Source: Streptomyces sp. CB02058
GTDB lineage: Bacteria; Actinomycetota; Actinomycetes; Streptomycetales; Streptomycetaceae
Direction of reading: 5' to 3'
DNA: 64,000 nucleotides
NCBI RefSeq assembly: GCF_001905505.1
Contig: NZ_LIPG01000004.1
Span: 310,001 to 374,000 of the forward strand
The position numbers and the translations under genes are program-made. The notes beneath the pieces were generated by a model, which worked only from the letters and a program-made list of their open reading frames with translations, was not told the origin of the DNA and made no database searches. Position 1 is the stretch's first letter, and every line of letters begins with the position of its first letter. Positions 50,584 through 59,440 of the stretch are shown piece by piece.

Positions 50584-52187
50584 CGGGGGTCCTCCTGGGT
50601 GGCCGGGGCCCCGTCCGCCTGCTGCGGTGCGTGGTCGGCGAGCACTTCGAGCAGCCGGTCCTCGGCCACGTCGTCGCCGGACAGCTCACCGGCGACGGCT
50701 CCGCCGCGCAGGACGACGATCCGGTCGGCGCCTTCGATGAGTTCCTCGATGTCCGAGGAGATGAGCAGGACGGCGAGGCCCTCGCGGGCGAGGTCGTCGA
50801 TGAGGCTCTGGACCTCGGCCTTGGCCCCGACGTCGATGCCGCGGGTGGGCTCGTCGAGCAGCAGGACCTTGGGCTCCAGGCAGAGCCAGCGTGCCAGCAG
50901 CACCTTCTGCTGGTTGCCGCCGGAGAGTTCGCCCACCTTCTGCTCGGGGCTCGACGCCTTGATCCGCAGACGCTTCATGAAGATGTCGACGATCCGGTCC
51001 TGCTTGGCGCGGGAGACGACCCCGGCCCGGGAGAGCCGGGGCATCGCGGCCAGCACGATGTTCTCGCGTACGGAGAGACCGGGGACGATCCCCTCGGCCT
51101 TGCGGTCCTCGGGCAGCAGGCTGATGCCGGCCCGGATGGCAGCGGCCGGGGTGAGCCGCTTCAACGTGGTTCCGTCGACGGTGAGTTCACCCGAGTCCAG
51201 GGGCAGCGCCCCGGAGAGTGCCTTCGCCGTCTCGCTGCGCCCCGAGCCCAGGAGCCCGCCGAGGCCGAGCACCTCGCCCGCGTACAACGACACGGATATG
51301 TCGTGGAGCTGGAGGCGGCTGGTGAGCCCGGTCGCGGTGAGGACGGGCGTACGGGCGGCCTCGTGCCCCTCGGCGGCGAAGCTGGTGACACCGGAGCGGC
51401 GCACCTCGGACAGGTCACGGCCGAGCATCATCGACACGAGACGCATCCGGTCGAGGTCCGCGAGGTCGCCGGTGTGGATGTGGCGGCCGTCGCGCAGGAC
51501 GGTGACCCGGTCGCAGATGCGGTAGAGCTCGTCCATGCGGTGGCTGACGTAGAGGACGGCGATGCCCTGGTCGCGCAGGTTCCCGATGACCCGGAAGAGG
51601 GTCTCCACCTCACGCGGTTCGAGCGAGGAGGTGGGCTCGTCCATGATGACGACCTGGGCGTTGACCGAGACGGCCCGCGCGAGGGCGACCATCTGCTGGG
51701 TCCCGATGCCCAGGGTGTGCAGGGGCCGGCGGGGATCGACGCGTACGCCGAAACCGTCGAGCAGTTCGCCCGCTTCGCGGTGCATCCGGCCGAAGTCGAT
51801 GAGGCCGAAGCGGTTCCTGGGTTCGCGGCCGAGGAAGATGTTGCGCGCCACGCTCATCAGGGGGACGAGGTTGACCTCCTGGTAGATCGTGGAGATCCCG
51901 GCCTGCTGCGCCTCGAAGGGCCGGGCGAACCTGACCGTCTCGCCGGACATCCGCAGTTCGCCGCCGTCGGGCCGGTACACGCCGGTCAGCACCTTGATGA
52001 GGGTGGACTTGCCGGCGCCGTTCTCCCCGACCAGCGCGTGGGTCTCCCCCGCGCGCAGGGAGAAGGTGACGTCGTCGAGGGCGACGACGCCGGGGAACCG
52101 TTTGCTCACCGAGCGGGCTTCGAGCACGGCGGAGGCCGTGGACGCGGCCGCCTCCGGTGCCTGAGGTACTGCTTCGGGTGGTGCCAT
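50580..52187 (-). CDS. ytfR: Sugar ABC transporter ATP-binding protein with two ATPase domains, YtfR type
   Basis: About 535 residues with two fused ATPase halves. The first has Walker A GENGAGKSTLIKVLTG, Walker B VIMDEPTSSLEPRE; the second half has LGGLLGSGRSETAKALSG as degenerate Walker A, signature LSGGNQQKVLLARWL and Walker B LLLDEPTRGIDVG. This double form is normal for ribose/galactofuranose-type importers. The ATG at 52187 (MAPPEA) is the likely start; a TTG nine codons earlier is open. Confidence 0.92.
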   Translation of the reverse strand: MAPPEAVPQAPEAAASTASAVLEARSVSKRFPGVVALDDVTFSLRAGETHALVGENGAGKSTLIKVLTGVYRPDGGELRMSGETVRFARPFEAQQAGISTIYQEVNLVPLMSVARNIFLGREPRNRFGLIDFGRMHREAGELLDGFGVRVDPRRPLHTLGIGTQQMVALARAVSVNAQVVIMDEPTSSLEPREVETLFRVIGNLRDQGIAVLYVSHRMDELYRICDRVTVLRDGRHIHTGDLADLDRMRLVSMMLGRDLSEVRRSGVTSFAAEGHEAARTPVLTATGLTSRLQLHDISVSLYAGEVLGLGGLLGSGRSETAKALSGALPLDSGELTVDGTTLKRLTPAAAIRAGISLLPEDRKAEGIVPGLSVRENIVLAAMPRLSRAGVVSRAKQDRIVDIFMKRLRIKASSPEQKVGELSGGNQQKVLLARWLCLEPKVLLLDEPTRGIDVGAKAEVQSLIDDLAREGLAVLLISSDIEELIEGADRIVVLRGGAVAGELSGDDVAEDRLLEVLADHAPQQADGAPATQEDPR

Positions 52188-52289
52188 GGGTGTTCTCGGC
52201 CTTCCGCTGTCCAAGGATGAGGGCCCGGGGGCCGCCGCGGCCCTGTCACGGGAGCCGCGGCGGCCGGGGCCGTTGGGTTCAGGACCGGA

Positions 52290-53375
52290 TCAGTACGCCC
52301 CGCCGAGGGATTCCTTGGCGTTGGTCTCGTCGTAGGCGCGGTCGGTGATGATGACGTTCTCGGGGATCTCCTCGCCGCCGTAGAACTTCTGGGCGGTCGC
52401 GAAGGCGAGCGGTCCGAAGCGCGGGTTGGACTCGATCACGGCGTTGTACTCGCCGTTGGCCAGGGCCTGGACGGCGTTGCGGGTGCCGTCGATCGAGACG
52501 ATCTTGACGTCCTTGCCGGGCTTCTTGCCCGCGGCCTTCAGCGCGGTGACGGCGCCGAGGCCCATCTCGTCGTTCTCCGCGTAGACCGCGGTGATGTCGG
52601 GCTTGGACTGGATGAGCTGCTCCATGACCTGCTGGCCCTTGTCACGGGCGAACTCGCCGGTCTGCTGGGCCACGATCTCGATGCCGGGCGCCTCGGCCGC
52701 GATCTGGTCGACGAAGCCCTTGGTCCGGTCGGTGGTCACGTTGTTGCCGGAGGCGCCGAGGAGGATCGCCACCTTGCCCTTGCCGCCGGTCGCCTTGATC
52801 ATCGCGTCGGCCGCGCGCTTGCCCTGCTCGACGAAGTCGGAGCCGAGGAAGGCGACGTAGTCCTCGCAGGCCTTGGAGTTGACCTTGCGGTCGATGGTGA
52901 GGACGGGCACCTTCTTCGCCGCCGCGGCCTTGAGGGCGGGCTCCAGGCCGTCGGAGTTCAGCGGGGCGATGATGAGGAACTGGGCGCCCTGGGACAGCAT
53001 GTCCTGGATGTCGCTGATCTGCTTGGACAGCTGCGACTGCGCGTTGGTGGTGAGCAGCTTCTTCACGCCGATCTTGGCGGCCTCGTCCTTGATGGACTGA
53101 GTCTCGGCGATGCGGAAGGGGTTGGCCTCCTTCTCCGACTGGGAGAAGCCGACCACCGCGTTCTTGAGGTCGATCTTGGGTGCGCCGTAGCTCTGCAGCG
53201 AACAGCCGGGACCGGAGGCGGCCTCGGGGGACTTCGCCGCCTGAGCCCCCTGGCTGCTGTCACCGCCCGCGCTGTCCGTGGTCTCCGACTTGGAGCAGCC
53301 GGAAACGGCCAGCGTGGCGGTGACGGCGAGCAGGCAGGCCGCGGCGAGGGTACGGGATCGACGCTGGGTCATCAT
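52290..53375 (-). CDS. ytfQ: Sugar-binding lipoprotein, YtfQ type
   Basis: A 361-residue lipoprotein: signal with lipobox LAVSGCSK (Cys27), then a periplasmic-binding type I fold (AVVGFSQSEKEANPFRIAET, IVSIDGTRNAVQALANGEYN, AVIESNPRFGPLAFATAQ). These segments are hallmarks of YtfQ, the galactofuranose-binding protein of E. coli; actinobacterial relatives may bind arabinose or furanose sugars. The ATG at 53375 has AAGGAG 10 bases upstream. First gene of the leftward operon, divergent from the GH127 gene. Confidence 0.88.
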   Translation of the reverse strand: MMTQRRSRTLAAACLLAVTATLAVSGCSKSETTDSAGGDSSQGAQAAKSPEAASGPGCSLQSYGAPKIDLKNAVVGFSQSEKEANPFRIAETQSIKDEAAKIGVKKLLTTNAQSQLSKQISDIQDMLSQGAQFLIIAPLNSDGLEPALKAAAAKKVPVLTIDRKVNSKACEDYVAFLGSDFVEQGKRAADAMIKATGGKGKVAILLGASGNNVTTDRTKGFVDQIAAEAPGIEIVAQQTGEFARDKGQQVMEQLIQSKPDITAVYAENDEMGLGAVTALKAAGKKPGKDVKIVSIDGTRNAVQALANGEYNAVIESNPRFGPLAFATAQKFYGGEEIPENVIITDRAYDETNAKESLGGAY

Positions 53376-53843
53376 GCGCGGGACGCTCCTTGGCGAGGTG
53401 ACGGCACGCCGTTCGGCGTGCGGTCGGGCATGGCGGGACGGTGCATCGGCCGCTCGGCGGCAGATGACGACGTGTCCCTCACGAAACCCGCTTCCATCTG
53501 CGGAAACGGGGGGCCGTGAGGGCTTGTTCGGCCTCTCGGCGGCTCGGTTTACAACGTTATATAGGCGAGGTGGCGCAGGCGGCAAGAGAGTTGTCGACGC
53601 ATTTCCAAAATGTGTCGTACGGGAGATGCGGCCCCGCGGGGCCTCCCGGAGCATCAGGTACCGCGCCACCCCTGGACAGCAGCTTGACCGCGTGCTGTCA
53701 TACCGCCGACATCAATTTTCCAACGTTGCAGAAACGTTGTCGTGTCATCAGGTCCGGGCGCGACGGCCATCTTCGTCATGCGCCGGCCCGGTCCGGGCCG
53801 GTCGCCTCTCCCTGTCCGGCAGAGCAGAAGCGGAGCCCCCACG
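53376..53843. promoter_or_regulatory. Divergent control region with AACGTT-centred operators
   Basis: No gene is seen. AACGTT occurs at 53553-53558 (within TACAACGTTATA), 53722-53727 and 53733-53738; the last two are 11 bases, about one helical turn, apart, and lie in ATTTTCCAACGTTGCAGAAA followed by CGTTG. These CG-centred sites fit LacI-family binding and lie about 105 bases before the GH127 gene and about 180-350 bases before the importer operon. The region around them is clearly more AT-rich than the genes. Confidence 0.65.
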
Positions 53844-56288
53844 ATGTCCCTGAACCGCAGACAACTCATGACCGGCGCCCTGGTCACCGCCGCGGCGGCC
53901 ACCTCGGCAGGGCGCTGGGCCACCACCGCGACCGCCGCCGAGCACACGGTGCGGGCCGCGCGGGGCGGCCACTACTCCCCCAACGCCGCTCCCCTGCACC
54001 CGACGGCCTTCCTGAAGCTCCCGCCCGGCCGCGTCACCGCCCGGGGCTGGCTCGCCGGCCAGCTCGGGCTCCAGCTCGAAGGACTCTGCGGCCGGTACGA
54101 GGAGTTCTCGCACTTCCTGGACTTCGAGGGCTCCGGCTGGGTCCGCCCCGACAAGGGAGGCTGGGAGGAGGTCCCCTACTGGCTGCGCGGATACGCCGAT
54201 CTCGCGATCGTCACCGGTGACGCGAAGGCCCTGGCCGCCACCCGCCGATGGATCGACGCGGTCCTCACCACCCAGCAGTCCGACGGCTTCTTCGGCCCGA
54301 AGTCCCTGCGGACCTCGCTCAACGGCGGCCCCGACTTCTGGCCCTTCCTGCCGCTGATCCAGGCGCTGCGCTCCTGGCAGGAGTACGACGGCGACAGCCG
54401 GATCATCCCGTTCCTCAGCAGGTTCTTCCGGTACATGAACGCCCAGGGCCCCGGCGCCTTCAACACGAGCTGGATCGCGCTGCGCTGGGGCGACGGCCTG
54501 GACAGCGTGTACTGGCTGTTCAACCGCACGGGCGACACCTTCCTGCTCGACCTCGCCGACAAGATCCACCGCTACGGGGCCGACTGGGGCGACAACCTGG
54601 TCAACCCGCACAACGTCAACATCGCCCAGGGCTTCCGTGAACCCGCCCAGTACGCCCTGCGCAGCGGCGCGCAGCAGGACACCCGGGACACCTACGGGAC
54701 GTACGCCAAGGCCATGGACCAGTACGGGCAGTTCCCCGGCGGCGGATTCGCCGGGGACGAGAACGCCCGAGCCGGCCATGGGGACCCCCGGCAGGGCTTC
54801 GAGACGTGCGGGATCGTCGAGTTCATGGCGAGCCACCAGCTGCTCACCCGGATCACGGGCGATCCCCTGTGGGCGGACCGCTGCGAGGAGCTGGCGTTCA
54901 ACTCGCTGCCCGCCTCGCTGGACCCGTCGGGGAAGGCGATCCACTACGTCACGAGTGCGAACAGTGTCGACCTGGACAACGTCCCCAAGAGGGACCGCCA
55001 GTTCCAGAACGGCTTCGCCATGCAGGCGTTCCTGCCGGGCGTCGACCAGTACCGCTGCTGCCCGCACAACTACGGCATGGGCTGGCCGTACTTCGTCGAG
55101 GAGCTCTGGCTCGCCACCCCGGACAACGGTCTCGCGGCGGCGATGTACGCGCCCTGCGAGGTCACCGCGAAGGTCGCGGACGGCACGGAGGTCACCTTCA
55201 CGGAGGAGACCGGCTACCCGTTCACGGACACGGTCACCCTCTCCCTCAGGGCCCCGAAGCGGCTGCGCTTCCCGCTGGTGCTGCGCGTGCCCGCCTGGTG
55301 CGCCGAGCCGGAGGTCCGCGTCAACGGGCAGCGGGTCACCGCCCCCGCGGGCCCCGCGTTCACCCGGATCGACCGGACCTGGTCCGACGGCGACAAGGTC
55401 ACCCTGCGCCTGCCGCAGCGGACCACCGTGCGCACCTGGGCCGGCAACCACGGCTCGGTCAGCGTGGACCACGGGCCGCTGACCTACTCCCTGCGCATCG
55501 GGGAGGCGTACGAACGCATCGGCGGCACCGAGCAGTTCCCGGAGTACGCCGTCCACGCCACCACCCCGTGGAACTACGGCCTCGTCCTGGACAGCGCACG
55601 CCCCACGGCCTCGCTGCACCGCCGCTCGACCGGGCGCGCTCCCGGCGACAACCCCTTCACCCTGGAGAACACCCCGCTCGTCATGACCGCGCGCGCCCGT
55701 CGCATCCCCGAGTGGAGCGCCGACGACGAGCACGTGGTGGCGCCCCTCCAGGCGAGCCCCGCGCGCAGCACCGAGCCGGTCGAGGAGGTCACGCTCGTCC
55801 CGATGGGCGCGGCGCGGCTGCGGATCACGTCCTTCCCGACGGCGAGCCCGGACGCGGCTCCCTGGCTCGCGGACCGCTGGTACCGGATCGCCAACCGGAA
55901 CTCAGGCAAGGTGCTGGGCGTGGACCTGATGTCCACGGCGAACAGCGCCCATGTCGTCCAGTTCGGCGACACCGGGACGGCCGACCACCTGTGGCGGCTG
56001 GTGGCCAACGGCGACGGCTGGTACCGCATCCGCAACCAGCACTCGGGCAAGGTGCTCGGCGTCGACCTGATGTCCACGGCGAACAGCGCCCATGTCGTGC
56101 AGTTCGACGACAACGACACCGCCGACCACCTCTGGCAGCTGGTTCCCGACCAGGACGGCTGGTACCGCGTCCGCAACCGCAACTCCGGCAAGGTGCTCGG
56201 CGTGGACGGCATGTCCACCGCCGACAGCGCCCATGTCGTCCAGTACGACGACAACGGAACGGCCGACCACCTCTGGCAGCTCCTCTGA
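53844..56288 (+). CDS. Tat-exported GH127 beta-L-arabinofuranosidase with ricin-B lectin tail
   Basis: An 814-residue enzyme. The N-terminus MSLNRRQLMTGALVTAAAAT is a twin-arginine signal. The catalytic (alpha/alpha)6 barrel is of the GH127 (DUF1680) family; Glu320 and Cys322 (FETCGIVEFM) and the pair Cys405-Cys406 (YRCCPHNYG) match the zinc-binding Glu-Cys-Cys-Cys set of HypBA1-type enzymes, one cysteine being the nucleophile. The family releases beta-L-arabinofuranose from hydroxyproline-linked arabinans of extensins and similar glycans. The last 140 residues are three 47-residue ricin-B (CBM13) repeats, each with a SGKVLGVD core. Promoter sites with AACGTT lie upstream. Confidence 0.9.
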   Translation: MSLNRRQLMTGALVTAAAATSAGRWATTATAAEHTVRAARGGHYSPNAAPLHPTAFLKLPPGRVTARGWLAGQLGLQLEGLCGRYEEFSHFLDFEGSGWVRPDKGGWEEVPYWLRGYADLAIVTGDAKALAATRRWIDAVLTTQQSDGFFGPKSLRTSLNGGPDFWPFLPLIQALRSWQEYDGDSRIIPFLSRFFRYMNAQGPGAFNTSWIALRWGDGLDSVYWLFNRTGDTFLLDLADKIHRYGADWGDNLVNPHNVNIAQGFREPAQYALRSGAQQDTRDTYGTYAKAMDQYGQFPGGGFAGDENARAGHGDPRQGFETCGIVEFMASHQLLTRITGDPLWADRCEELAFNSLPASLDPSGKAIHYVTSANSVDLDNVPKRDRQFQNGFAMQAFLPGVDQYRCCPHNYGMGWPYFVEELWLATPDNGLAAAMYAPCEVTAKVADGTEVTFTEETGYPFTDTVTLSLRAPKRLRFPLVLRVPAWCAEPEVRVNGQRVTAPAGPAFTRIDRTWSDGDKVTLRLPQRTTVRTWAGNHGSVSVDHGPLTYSLRIGEAYERIGGTEQFPEYAVHATTPWNYGLVLDSARPTASLHRRSTGRAPGDNPFTLENTPLVMTARARRIPEWSADDEHVVAPLQASPARSTEPVEEVTLVPMGAARLRITSFPTASPDAAPWLADRWYRIANRNSGKVLGVDLMSTANSAHVVQFGDTGTADHLWRLVANGDGWYRIRNQHSGKVLGVDLMSTANSAHVVQFDDNDTADHLWQLVPDQDGWYRVRNRNSGKVLGVDGMSTADSAHVVQYDDNGTADHLWQLL
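55877..56288 (+). repeat. Three internal 141-base repeats encoding the ricin-B lectin modules
   Basis: The sequence encoding WYRIRNQHSGKVLGVDLMST-type units occurs three times with strong nucleotide identity, third copy slightly shorter. It reflects recent duplication of the CBM13 unit. Confidence 0.85.
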
Positions 56289-56354
56289 GCGGCAGCGCTC
56301 CACCTGGGCGGCAGCGCTCGGCCCGGGTGGCAGCGCCCCGCCGCCCCTTTGGAC

Positions 56355-56383
56355 ACTCCCCGCGCCGCTCCGGCGCGGGGAGT
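56355..56383 (+). terminator. Terminator or attenuator between the GH127 and GH2 genes
   Basis: Perfect 13-base arms ACTCCCCGCGCCG (56355-56367) and CGGCGCGGGGAGT (56371-56383) with a 3-base loop and a following TCTTCCC. It ends 27 bases before the GH2 start, inside what would be the GH2 leader. A short repeat GGCAGCGC occurs three times just upstream. Confidence 0.75.
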
Positions 56384-56409
56384 TCTTCCCTCCCACAAGG
56401 AGATCCGCG

Positions 56410-58761
56410 ATGACCACCGCACCCGCGCCACGCCGCAGCACCTGGTGGAGACGGTTAACCGCCGGCACCGGCCTGCTCGCCCTGATCGCCACCGCACTGG
56501 TGGGTGCCGGCACGGCTCCGGCCGCCGCCGCGCCCGCCGCCTGGACCCCGAAGCCGGCGCCGATGACGACGCCCTGGACGAACCAGGTCTCCGTCGACAA
56601 CCCGCTTCCCGAATATCCGCGCCCCCAGCTCACCCGCCCCGACTGGACCAATCTCAACGGCATCTGGGACTTCGCGGTGACCGGCCGCGACGCGGGGCAG
56701 CCGGCGTCCTTCTCCGAGCAGATCCGGGTCCCGTTCGTCGCGGAGTCCTCGCTCTCCGGGATCAAGCGGAAGATCACCGAGAACGACAAGCTCTGGTACA
56801 AGCGCACCTTCACCGTGCCGTCGAACTGGAACGGCCGCCGGACCGTGCTCAACTTCGGCGCGTCCGACTGGCAGAGCACCGTCTGGGTCAACGGCACCCA
56901 GGTCGGCGCCCACAAGGGCGGCTTCGACTCGTTCTCGTACGACATCACCCCGCAGCTCAACGGCGGCACGAACACGGTCGTCGTCTCCGTGTACGACCCG
57001 ACGCAGACCGGCGGGCAGGCCGTCGGCAAGCAACGGATCAACGACGTGAACCCGCACGCGGGCGGCGGCATCTTCTACACGGCCGCCTCGGGCATCTGGC
57101 AGACGGTCTGGCTGGAGCCCGTCGCCGCGTCGCACATCACCCGGCTGGACATGACACCGGACCTCGGCAGCAGCACCCTGCGCGTGAAGGCGCAGGCGGC
57201 CTCGGGGGGCGGCAGGACCGCCCGGATCACCGTCTCCAGCGGCGGGACGGTCGTGGGTACGGCGACCGGGGCACCCGGCAGCGACATCTCGGTACCCGTG
57301 CCGAACCCCCGGCTGTGGAGCCCGGACGACCCGTTCCTCTACGACGTACGCGCCGACCTGCTGGACGGCACGACCGTGGTGGACACGGTGGGCAGCTACG
57401 CGGGCATGCGGTCCATCGCGATCGCGAAGGTGGACAACATCCTGCGCCCCGTCCTGAACGGGAAGTTCGTGTTCCAGAGCGGCACGCTCGACCAGGGCTA
57501 CTGGCCGGACGGCATCTACACGGCGCCGACCGACGCGGCGCTCAAGTACGACCTCCAGGCGCACAAGGACCTGGGCTTCAACATGGTCCGCAAGCACATC
57601 AAGGTCGAACCTCAGCGCTGGTTCTACTGGGCGGACAAGCTGGGCCTCCTGGTCTGGCAGGACATGCCGGCGATGGACACCGGCAAGACTCCCGACAGCG
57701 CGGCGCGGACCCAGTGGGAGGCGGAGTACCACGCGGTCATCGACCAGCACCGCAGCTCGCCCTCGCTCGTCATGTGGGTGAACCAGAACGAGGGCTGGGG
57801 GCAGTACGACCAGGCCAGGATCGCGAACGAGGTCAAGGCCTACGATCCCTCCCGGCTGGTCAACAACATGAGCGGGGTCAACTGCTGCGGCTCCGTGGAC
57901 GGCGGCAACGGGGACGTGGTGGACAACCACATCTACGTCGGCCCGGGCAACACGGCACCGACCGCGACCAGGGCCGCCGTGCTCGGCGAGTTCGGCGGCC
58001 TCGGGTACAAGGTCTCCGGCCATGAGTGGTACCCGGGCGGCGGCTTCAGCTACGAGGACCAGGCGAGCGTCGCCGCGCTGAACAACCGCTTCGTGGGGCT
58101 TCTGGACGCCATCCGCGTCGGGCAGCTCCCGGCCGGGCTCTCCGCCTCCGTCTACACGGAGATCACCGACGTCGAGAACGAGGCGAACGGGCTGCTCACC
58201 TACGACCGTCAGGTGGTCAAGGTCGACACCGCCCGGGTGAAGGCCGCCAACCAGGCCCTCATCCAGGCGTCGAAGACGCCCGCCCCGCCGGTCACGCTGC
58301 CCACCGGGCAGTACAAGTCGCTCCGGGTCACCACGCCCGGTCACACGAACAAGTACCTGCGGCACTCCGAGGCGCTCGCCTACACCGCGGTCGTCGACGG
58401 CGCGAGCAGCGCGCTGCTGAAGAGCGACGCCACCTGGAAGGTCGTCGCCGGCCTGGCGAACGGCAACTGCTATTCGCTGGAGTCCCGCAACTACCCCGGT
58501 GAGTACCTGAGGCACCGCGACTTCCGGGTCCGCCGCGACGCGAACGACGGCTCGGCGCTCTTCAAGGCCGACGCCACCTGGTGCGCGGTCGCGGGCAGCG
58601 GCGGGGTGAGGTTCTCCAGCGCGAACCTGCCCGGCAGTTATCTGCGGCACATCGGCTCCGAGGTGTGGCTCGCCACCCCGGGCGGCGGTCACGCATGGGA
58701 CAACCCGGCGACCTTCACCGAGGACACGACCTGGTCGGTGGACTCGCCCTGGGCTCCCTGA
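56410..58761 (+). CDS. Secreted GH2 glycosidase with C-terminal AbfB (CBM42) module
   Basis: A 783-residue protein: signal peptide (about 1-40), sugar-binding jelly-roll (YPRPQLTRPDWTNLNGIWDF), immunoglobulin-like domain, and a TIM barrel with acid/base Glu461 (VNQNEGWGQYD) and nucleophile Glu527 (VLGEFGGLG). The last 140 residues form an arabinose-binding AbfB/CBM42 module (NKYLRHSEALAYTAVVDG, then GEYLRHRDFRVRRD and GSYLRHIGSEVW). GH2 includes beta-galactosidases, beta-glucuronidases and arabinopyranosidases; AbfB and the GH127 neighbour suggest a furanose-rich, arabinan-like substrate. The ATG at 56410 follows AAGGAG. It faces a paralogous GH2 gene. Confidence 0.87.
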   Translation: MTTAPAPRRSTWWRRLTAGTGLLALIATALVGAGTAPAAAAPAAWTPKPAPMTTPWTNQVSVDNPLPEYPRPQLTRPDWTNLNGIWDFAVTGRDAGQPASFSEQIRVPFVAESSLSGIKRKITENDKLWYKRTFTVPSNWNGRRTVLNFGASDWQSTVWVNGTQVGAHKGGFDSFSYDITPQLNGGTNTVVVSVYDPTQTGGQAVGKQRINDVNPHAGGGIFYTAASGIWQTVWLEPVAASHITRLDMTPDLGSSTLRVKAQAASGGGRTARITVSSGGTVVGTATGAPGSDISVPVPNPRLWSPDDPFLYDVRADLLDGTTVVDTVGSYAGMRSIAIAKVDNILRPVLNGKFVFQSGTLDQGYWPDGIYTAPTDAALKYDLQAHKDLGFNMVRKHIKVEPQRWFYWADKLGLLVWQDMPAMDTGKTPDSAARTQWEAEYHAVIDQHRSSPSLVMWVNQNEGWGQYDQARIANEVKAYDPSRLVNNMSGVNCCGSVDGGNGDVVDNHIYVGPGNTAPTATRAAVLGEFGGLGYKVSGHEWYPGGGFSYEDQASVAALNNRFVGLLDAIRVGQLPAGLSASVYTEITDVENEANGLLTYDRQVVKVDTARVKAANQALIQASKTPAPPVTLPTGQYKSLRVTTPGHTNKYLRHSEALAYTAVVDGASSALLKSDATWKVVAGLANGNCYSLESRNYPGEYLRHRDFRVRRDANDGSALFKADATWCAVAGSGGVRFSSANLPGSYLRHIGSEVWLATPGGGHAWDNPATFTEDTTWSVDSPWAP

Positions 58762-58897
58762 TCCGGCGCCCTGACACGCAGTAGCGCACCGGCGGGCCCG
58801 GTGGCGGCGCACCCCGCGCCGCCCCCGGGCCCGCTCTCGTTGCGCCGGTCGGGCGTGCGTCTACGCGGAGACCTCGTACAAGCTCCACTACGCTTGT

Positions 58898-59263
58898 GTG
58901 CCCTGCCGGGTCAGCTTCAAGAAGCACCCGGACCCGGCGCGACGGCACACGTGCCCCAACTGCTCCCTGCCTCTCCTGTGTGCGGGGCACGACTTCGCCG
59001 CGCCGCCCCGCCGGGATGTGCGGGCGTGGTCCATCGTCGCCGCGGTACTGGGGCAGGGGCTGCGCTACGAGGGCCGGTCCGCGTGCGGGTGCGGCAGGGA
59101 GCCCGGGTTCCGCCCCCGCACGCGTGCCGAGCTGCGTGCGCGCCTCGTGCTCTCCTCCAGGTCCGGCATACCCCTGAGTGAGGCGCTGGCCCGCAGGGAC
59201 CCGTGGCCGGCCTCCGGGGAGTCGGCTCGGGTGCCCGGGGCGGGCGGTCCACGGGGCCGTTGA
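58898..59263 (+). CDS. Small zinc-ribbon protein, start uncertain (possibly degenerate)
   Basis: The frame reads VPCRVSFKKHPDPARRHTCP, then NCSLPLLCAGHDFAAPPRRD and CGCGREPGFRPRTRAELRAR. The two Cys pairs (CVPC and CPNC) make a zinc ribbon found in small conserved Streptomyces proteins of unknown function. The meaningful sequence begins upstream with VYAETSYKLHYAC, where relatives would have a start codon, but the codon here is GTC and no ATG, GTG or TTG exists in frame before the first cysteine. The only usable start, GTG 58898, would lose that cysteine. It may be a decaying gene. It stands between the two convergent GH2 genes. Confidence 0.5.
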   Translation: MPCRVSFKKHPDPARRHTCPNCSLPLLCAGHDFAAPPRRDVRAWSIVAAVLGQGLRYEGRSACGCGREPGFRPRTRAELRARLVLSSRSGIPLSEALARRDPWPASGESARVPGAGGPRGR

Positions 59264-59381
59264 GACCGGGTGCCGTGCCTCTGCGGACCCAGACCGAGGA
59301 GGCCGGCCCGGCGCTCATCCGCCCGCCCGCCCCCTCCGGACTCGGAGCGCACCGAGCGGCGAGGCCTGGGGACAGCGCAAA

Positions 59382-59420
59382 GCTCCCGGCAGCGCGGCGC
59401 GTGCGCGCACTGCCGGGAGC
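59382..59420 (-). terminator. Terminator of the second GH2 gene
   Basis: Eleven-base perfect arms GCTCCCGGCAG (59382-59392) and CTGCCGGGAGC (59410-59420) follow the stop of the leftward GH2 gene. Confidence 0.7.
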
Positions 59421-59440
59421 GGTCCTGCGGGGGATGCTCC

